In this document: positions 5,566-8,207 of the stretch, piece by piece
Position numbering within the stretch: position 1 is the first letter of the stretch
Layout: every line of letters begins with the position of its first letter
Source: Nanobdellota archaeon
GTDB taxonomy: Archaea; Nanobdellota; Nanobdellia; Woesearchaeales; JAGLGH01
DNA length: 8,207 bases
Assembly (NCBI GenBank): GCA_023144115.1
Contig: JAGLGH010000231.1
Location: forward strand, 1 to 8,207
Direction: 5' to 3'
Program-made: the position numbers and the translations under genes
Notes under the pieces: generated by a model
Told to the model about the DNA's origin: nothing
The model's database searches: none
The model's input: the letters and a program-made list of their open reading frames with translations, nothing else

Positions 5566-6747
5566 ATGAGATCAGATTATTTGCTATATCCTGAAGCTCT
5601 TGAAAAGATTAAACAATCAGGAATTGAAGACAGAGTAGAAGAACTTAAGAGGTCTGAAGATGGGATTCAATATATAGGAGGAATTGTATTTATAGATGGA
5701 ATAATTGGAGCAGTTCAAGAATTAAAAGAAGAAGGATTTTATGACAAACTCCCACAGGATTTTGCAGGAAAATACAAAAAAACAATGAATGGAATTCTAA
5801 ATAAACCTGAAGAATTTCTATGGACAATTCAAATGCCTACAAATACAATAAGAGAGCCTTGTGAACTGGAAGATTTGTTATTATTTACTGGAGAACTGGC
5901 TTCAAGGGTACTAAGACCTGAAGAAATCTGGAACTATTCAAAATTTGGATTTTCTTCACCTTCTGAATTTATCACTACAATAGGTGCTTTCATAATACAA
6001 CAATCTAAAAGAAATACTTTTTTAAGGGAAGGATATAAATGGACAAGAAAACGAGATGATGGTTCTGAAATAGTTACTGAAGTCACAGGAGATAATCATT
6101 TTGATTTAAGAATATATCAAACAGATATCGCACCATACCCTACAATAGACCCTCTTGGCAATACAATTGAAATGAGACCTGAAACTGATGCAGATAAGCA
6201 CATAGTAGCAGCATCTTATTCAACAGAAGGGACTTTATTAGTTGCTGTTATGAAATATATTGAACAACAGGGCATTCCAGCAGAATATCAAAAAGATGGT
6301 GCAAAACAACTCATTGAATGGGGTAATTCTTTAGGACAAAGTGGTGGAACTTGCACAGAACACTTTGGAGGATTGAATCAAAATCCAATGTTCTTTTTTG
6401 GAGGATATGATATTCCAATTCCTCAACTAAATAAAGCTAATGAAGCAGACCAACATTCTAATTTTTGGTTAACTACTACAAGAGAAAGCGCATATGGGGC
6501 ATATATTGCCCATAATGGAGATTTTATTTTATCCTATCAAGAGAGAAATTTGATGAGAGACTCAGTCAAACCAATTAGCGCAAGATTTTTGCCAAATGAT
6601 GCAGAGCATTTAGTGAAAGGATTAATTTATCAATCTGCAAAAGGTCTTGGGAGAACTTCAGCAAGACAACTTCTTGACATATTAGCATATAGATATTCTC
6701 CACAATTTGAAAAAAACGAGAAGATTTCAAAAAATATTTCCTTTTAA
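5566..6747 (+). CDS. hypothetical protein, 393 aa
   Basis: Not recognised. It is a soluble, mixed alpha/beta protein without signal or membrane segment. The first 130 residues are helical and acidic. Residues 130-235 contain EFITTIGAFIIQQ, a basic KWTRKRDD and a stretch with many charged and aromatic residues (DNHFDLRIYQTDIAPYPTIDP). Residues 257-282 are the most motif-like: GQSGGTCTEHFGG then MFFFGGYDIP, with Cys263, His266 and two Gly-rich turns. A second stretch, WLTTTRESAYGAYIAHNGDFILSY, spans 301-324. These could form an active site but no known catalytic signature is clear. It is divergent from the Ntn hydrolase gene, so a shared role (substrate, regulator or modifier) is possible. Its last 21 bases overlap the opposing 123-residue gene. 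Confidence 0.8.
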   Translation: MRSDYLLYPEALEKIKQSGIEDRVEELKRSEDGIQYIGGIVFIDGIIGAVQELKEEGFYDKLPQDFAGKYKKTMNGILNKPEEFLWTIQMPTNTIREPCELEDLLLFTGELASRVLRPEEIWNYSKFGFSSPSEFITTIGAFIIQQSKRNTFLREGYKWTRKRDDGSEIVTEVTGDNHFDLRIYQTDIAPYPTIDPLGNTIEMRPETDADKHIVAASYSTEGTLLVAVMKYIEQQGIPAEYQKDGAKQLIEWGNSLGQSGGTCTEHFGGLNQNPMFFFGGYDIPIPQLNKANEADQHSNFWLTTTRESAYGAYIAHNGDFILSYQERNLMRDSVKPISARFLPNDAEHLVKGLIYQSAKGLGRTSARQLLDILAYRYSPQFEKNEKISKNISF

Positions 6748-7098
6748 CATCTGAGGGAAATATTTGTTTATTTTAGCCAATAATAATCTTTTTTCATCCC
6801 TTGTTAAAGAATCCATAAGATAAGGATTTTCATTATTAAGACAAATCCCTTCTAATCTTCCATCTCTAGTATCTAATACTTTATCAGAAAAAACAACTCT
6901 CTTATATAAACTATCAGATGGACTAATCTGAACAATTCTTTTAGCAACTGAATCCAATGAATCAAAATCAAGACGATTGCCCTGATATGTAACAGGATTC
7001 CAATTTTTTCCATCCCAAGACTCCAGATAAAAATGCTGTTCATCACTTGAAAAAATTTGTGTATAAACATTAAATCTCTTTACATATTTTGAATCCAT
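6727..7098 (-). CDS. hypothetical protein, 123 aa
   Basis: Not recognised. The N-terminal half is strand-rich and aromatic (RFNVYTQIF, HFYLESWDGKNWNPVTY, residues 8-38), followed by LDFDSLDSVAKRIV (43-56), strand KRVVFSDKVLDTRDGRLEGICL (66-87) and a C-terminal helix SLTRDEKRLLLAKINKYF (97-114). The W-D-G-x-x-W turn and alternating strands suggest a small beta domain with a helix, but no family is evident. No signal or membrane segment. The ATG at 7098 is 26 bases from a TATA centre near 7124, so leaderless. Its 3' end overlaps the 393-residue gene by 21 bases tail to tail, so the two transcripts are complementary at their ends. Confidence 0.7.
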   Translation of the reverse strand: MDSKYVKRFNVYTQIFSSDEQHFYLESWDGKNWNPVTYQGNRLDFDSLDSVAKRIVQISPSDSLYKRVVFSDKVLDTRDGRLEGICLNNENPYLMDSLTRDEKRLLLAKINKYFPQMLKGNIF

Positions 7099-7120
7099 AA
7101 TTATTGATAAATAGAAATAG

Positions 7121-7134
7121 TTTATAAATTTATA
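7121..7134 (-). promoter_or_regulatory. TATA promoter of the 123-aa gene
   Basis: The AT-only core TTTATAAATTTATA (followed by GG on the plus strand) contains boxes readable in both directions. On the minus strand, TTTATAAA (7121-7128) is 26 bases from the ATG at 7098. Confidence 0.6.
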
Positions 7135-7163
7135 GGCATTTTCTCAGTTTGGAAAGAATTAGC

Positions 7164-7220
7164 TATGGCTACAATAAGGTTCTCTACAAATGATTTTCAC
7201 AGTTTAATCGTCAAAAAATA
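7164..7220 (+). pseudogene. possible PheT-like N-terminal remnant, 18 codons
   Basis: An 18-codon frame from ATG 7164 reads MATIRFSTNDFHSLIVKK and then stops at TAA. The pattern M-x-T-I-x-x-x-x-x-D-[LF]-x-x-L-I-x-K-K resembles how archaeal phenylalanyl-tRNA synthetase beta chains usually start, from memory and without alignment. Several stops follow in the same frame and nothing resembling the rest of PheT is seen in other frames. It may be a truncated remnant, a short leader peptide or chance. Confidence 0.2.
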
Positions 7221-7239
7221 AGAAAAATAGTAATGATGT

Positions 7240-7386
7240 TTACAACTCTTTATCCATCATATGCTTCAATGGCCTGATTGCAAGGATTACAAATGCTATC
7301 ACATACCAATACAAATCTAAAGATGTTGTTACAGTCCAATATTTTGCTACAAGCAAGATTACAGCTGCTGTTGATAATTTAATCAA
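7240..7386 (-). CDS. small two-helix membrane protein, 48 aa, TTG start
   Basis: A 48-residue frame on the minus strand encodes a very hydrophobic protein. Helix one is about residues 4-21 (LSTAAVILLVAKYWTVTT); a short SLD turn follows; helix two is 25-37 (LYWYVIAFVILAI), then a basic RPLKH and DKEL end. The Trp/Tyr belts at helix ends and the cationic tail are typical of a real membrane protein. No ATG is available; the only plausible start is TTG at 7386, whose reading begins inside the last codons of the upstream 42-residue gene (8-base overlap), so translation may be coupled. It could instead be a 5'-damaged gene. The plus strand is also open here for about 57 codons but lacks any start codon. 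Function unknown. Confidence 0.45.
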   Translation of the reverse strand: MIKLSTAAVILLVAKYWTVTTSLDLYWYVIAFVILAIRPLKHMMDKEL

Positions 7387-7507
7387 CGATTAAGGGGTAT
7401 AATATATAGATTTCTATTTGAGTGTTATCACCCAAATTTACAAGATATGCAAAACCATCAAATATTTTATATCTCTCCAGGGGTGATGACGCAACAAAAA
7501 CTTTCAT
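7379..7507 (-). CDS. small hypothetical protein, 42 aa
   Basis: An ATG-started 42-codon frame on the minus strand encodes a compact peptide with strand-like MKVFVASSP, a YKIFDGFAYLVNLGDN middle and a QIEIYILYPLIVD end. Hydrophobic and polar residues alternate as in a small beta protein. The start is 28 bases from a TATA centre near 7535, the right distance for leaderless transcription, which is the main argument for its reality. It overlaps the start of the 48-residue membrane protein gene by 8 bases, suggesting a tiny two-gene operon. Function unknown; no similarity recognised. Confidence 0.45.
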   Translation of the reverse strand: MKVFVASSPLERYKIFDGFAYLVNLGDNTQIEIYILYPLIVD

Positions 7508-7522
7508 TCTGAAAATTTTTGT

Positions 7523-7540
7523 AGTAACATTTATATATAA
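7523..7540 (+). promoter_or_regulatory. AGTAACATTT-type promoter, probably bidirectional
   Basis: AGTAACATTTATATATAA is the third copy of the shared element. For the plus strand, initiation near 7562 leaves a leader of about 18 bases before ATG 7580. The palindromic TTATATATAA core also lies 28 bases from ATG 7507 on the minus strand, so it may drive both directions. Confidence 0.6.
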
Positions 7541-7565
7541 GTATATTATAGGACAATTAAGGGTA

Positions 7566-7572
7566 GAGGTGG
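7566..7572 (+). promoter_or_regulatory. ribosome binding site of the secreted-protein gene
   Basis: GAGGTGG, closely complementary to the archaeal 16S 3' end, lies seven bases before ATG 7580 and fixes that start. It is the strongest such site in the window. Confidence 0.8.
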
Positions 7573-7579
7573 TTTACTT

Positions 7580-8207
7580 ATGAACAAAATAAATCTTTTA
7601 ATCATAATTTTTATCTTGGCAGTTTCTTCTGTATCTGCTATAGAGGGTGTTACGCAATTCAAGGCAAACATATCTCCAGATTTCTATGAGCTTCCTAATC
7701 TCTTAGAGAGAGCTGAATTTACGCTTGAGATAATCAATGATGAAAACGAAGCAAAGCATTTCAGGATTACACAGATGGATCCTCATTGGGTTATACAGAC
7801 TGAACCATTCTCACACTGGACAAGCGGAATTACTGTACCTGCCAAGAGCAGCAGCTTTACAAAACTTTACGTAAAGCCTTCCAGCATCGATACAGGGAGG
7901 TATAAGATCCTGCTTGAGATTTCACCTAAAGGCGAGAAAGTCATGATTAAAAAAGAGATGATAATATCAATCCCTGAACCATCTTCGAGAATATATCAAC
8001 CTGCAATCAGGACAGAAGTTGAAATCAATGAACAACAGGACCCAAGAGAGCCTCTTAAGATTTCAATACAGCTGCAAAACCAAAATCCACTTGACATCAA
8101 ATCACTTAAGGTTATTATAAAAAGCGATTCAGAAGACGGTGTTGTGCTGATAAATGAGGAAACCATCACTTCATTAAAGCCTTTAGGAACAAGCGGTGAC
8201 AAAAAAA
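7580..8207 (+). CDS. secreted protein with extracellular beta domains (3' end outside window)
   Basis: The frame stays open to the window end, giving the first 209 residues. A clear signal peptide (Lys3, hydrophobic 6-18, cleavage after SVSA at 20) directs export. Residues 22-132 look like an Ig-like beta-sandwich: FTLEIINDENEAKHFRI, then SGITVPAKSSSFTKLYVKP, then GRYKILLEI, the phrasing of archaeal NEW3/CARDB-like domains that bring order to a secreted stalk. A second such domain begins at about residue 143 (TEVEINEQQDPREPLKISIQLQNQNPLDI). A C-terminal membrane anchor is expected beyond the window but is not visible. It is a cell-surface structural or adhesion-type protein by inference. Transcription starts from the AGTAACATTT promoter, and unlike most neighbours it has a strong ribosome binding site, as does the other exported protein at 438-1508. 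Confidence 0.85.
   Translation, partial: MNKINLLIIIFILAVSSVSAIEGVTQFKANISPDFYELPNLLERAEFTLEIINDENEAKHFRITQMDPHWVIQTEPFSHWTSGITVPAKSSSFTKLYVKPSSIDTGRYKILLEISPKGEKVMIKKEMIISIPEPSSRIYQPAIRTEVEINEQQDPREPLKISIQLQNQNPLDIKSLKVIIKSDSEDGVVLINEETITSLKPLGTSGDKK

Noticed and set aside
7208..7387. Plus-strand 57-codon open frame opposite the small membrane protein gene
   Set aside because: It has no ATG, GTG or TTG start and no membrane or domain character, so the minus-strand frame is preferred.
6873..8202. Minus-strand open frames at 6873-7070 and 7996-8202
   Set aside because: The first lies in another frame of the 123-residue gene; the second is antisense to the secreted-protein gene, with biased composition and no promoter.

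Overview
The window looks like a compact, AT-rich archaeal chromosome segment, most likely from a small-genome DPANN lineage (Woesearchaeales/Pacearchaeales-like; the lineage is an inference). Archaeal signs are TATA/BRE-type promoters centred about 25-30 bases upstream of start codons, mostly leaderless genes, occasional GAGG-type ribosome binding sites where a leader exists, surface proteins rich in N-glycosylation sequons, and a proteasome-type Ntn hydrolase.

Layout from left to right. At 1-437 is the C-terminal part of an alpha/beta hydrolase. At 438-1508 (minus) is a secreted, membrane-anchored parallel beta-helix-like surface protein. At 1680-2246 (minus) is an unrecognised 188-residue protein. 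At 2341-2489 (plus) is a strong candidate for an undescribed structured RNA with its own promoter and oligo-T end. A leaderless Nudix hydrolase follows (2541-2948, plus), then a small unknown protein (2949-3284, minus), a small helical unknown (3403-3816, plus), a Cys/His-rich putative metal-binding protein (3871-4365, plus, GTG start), a divergent proteasome-beta-like Ntn hydrolase with an inserted helical segment (4368-5486, minus), a divergently transcribed 393-residue unknown (5566-6747, plus) and a 123-residue unknown (6727-7098, minus). A 481-base gap (7099-7579) holds two overlapping small genes on the minus strand, a soluble 42-residue protein and a 48-residue membrane protein, plus a possible 18-codon PheT-like remnant. 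The window ends in the first 209 codons of a secreted protein with extracellular beta domains.

Most genes are single transcription units that alternate strand, each with its own TATA element. All four convergent pairs have stop codons that abut (0, 0 and 2 bases apart) or overlap (21 bases). Three plus-strand genes share an almost identical 17-base promoter element beginning AGTAACATTT. No pathway links the genes. The two exported proteins (438-1508 and 7580 onward) belong to the cell surface; the pair most likely to work together by position is the Ntn hydrolase and the 393-residue unknown, which share a 79-base divergent promoter region. No tRNA, rRNA, CRISPR array, transposase or long repeat was seen.
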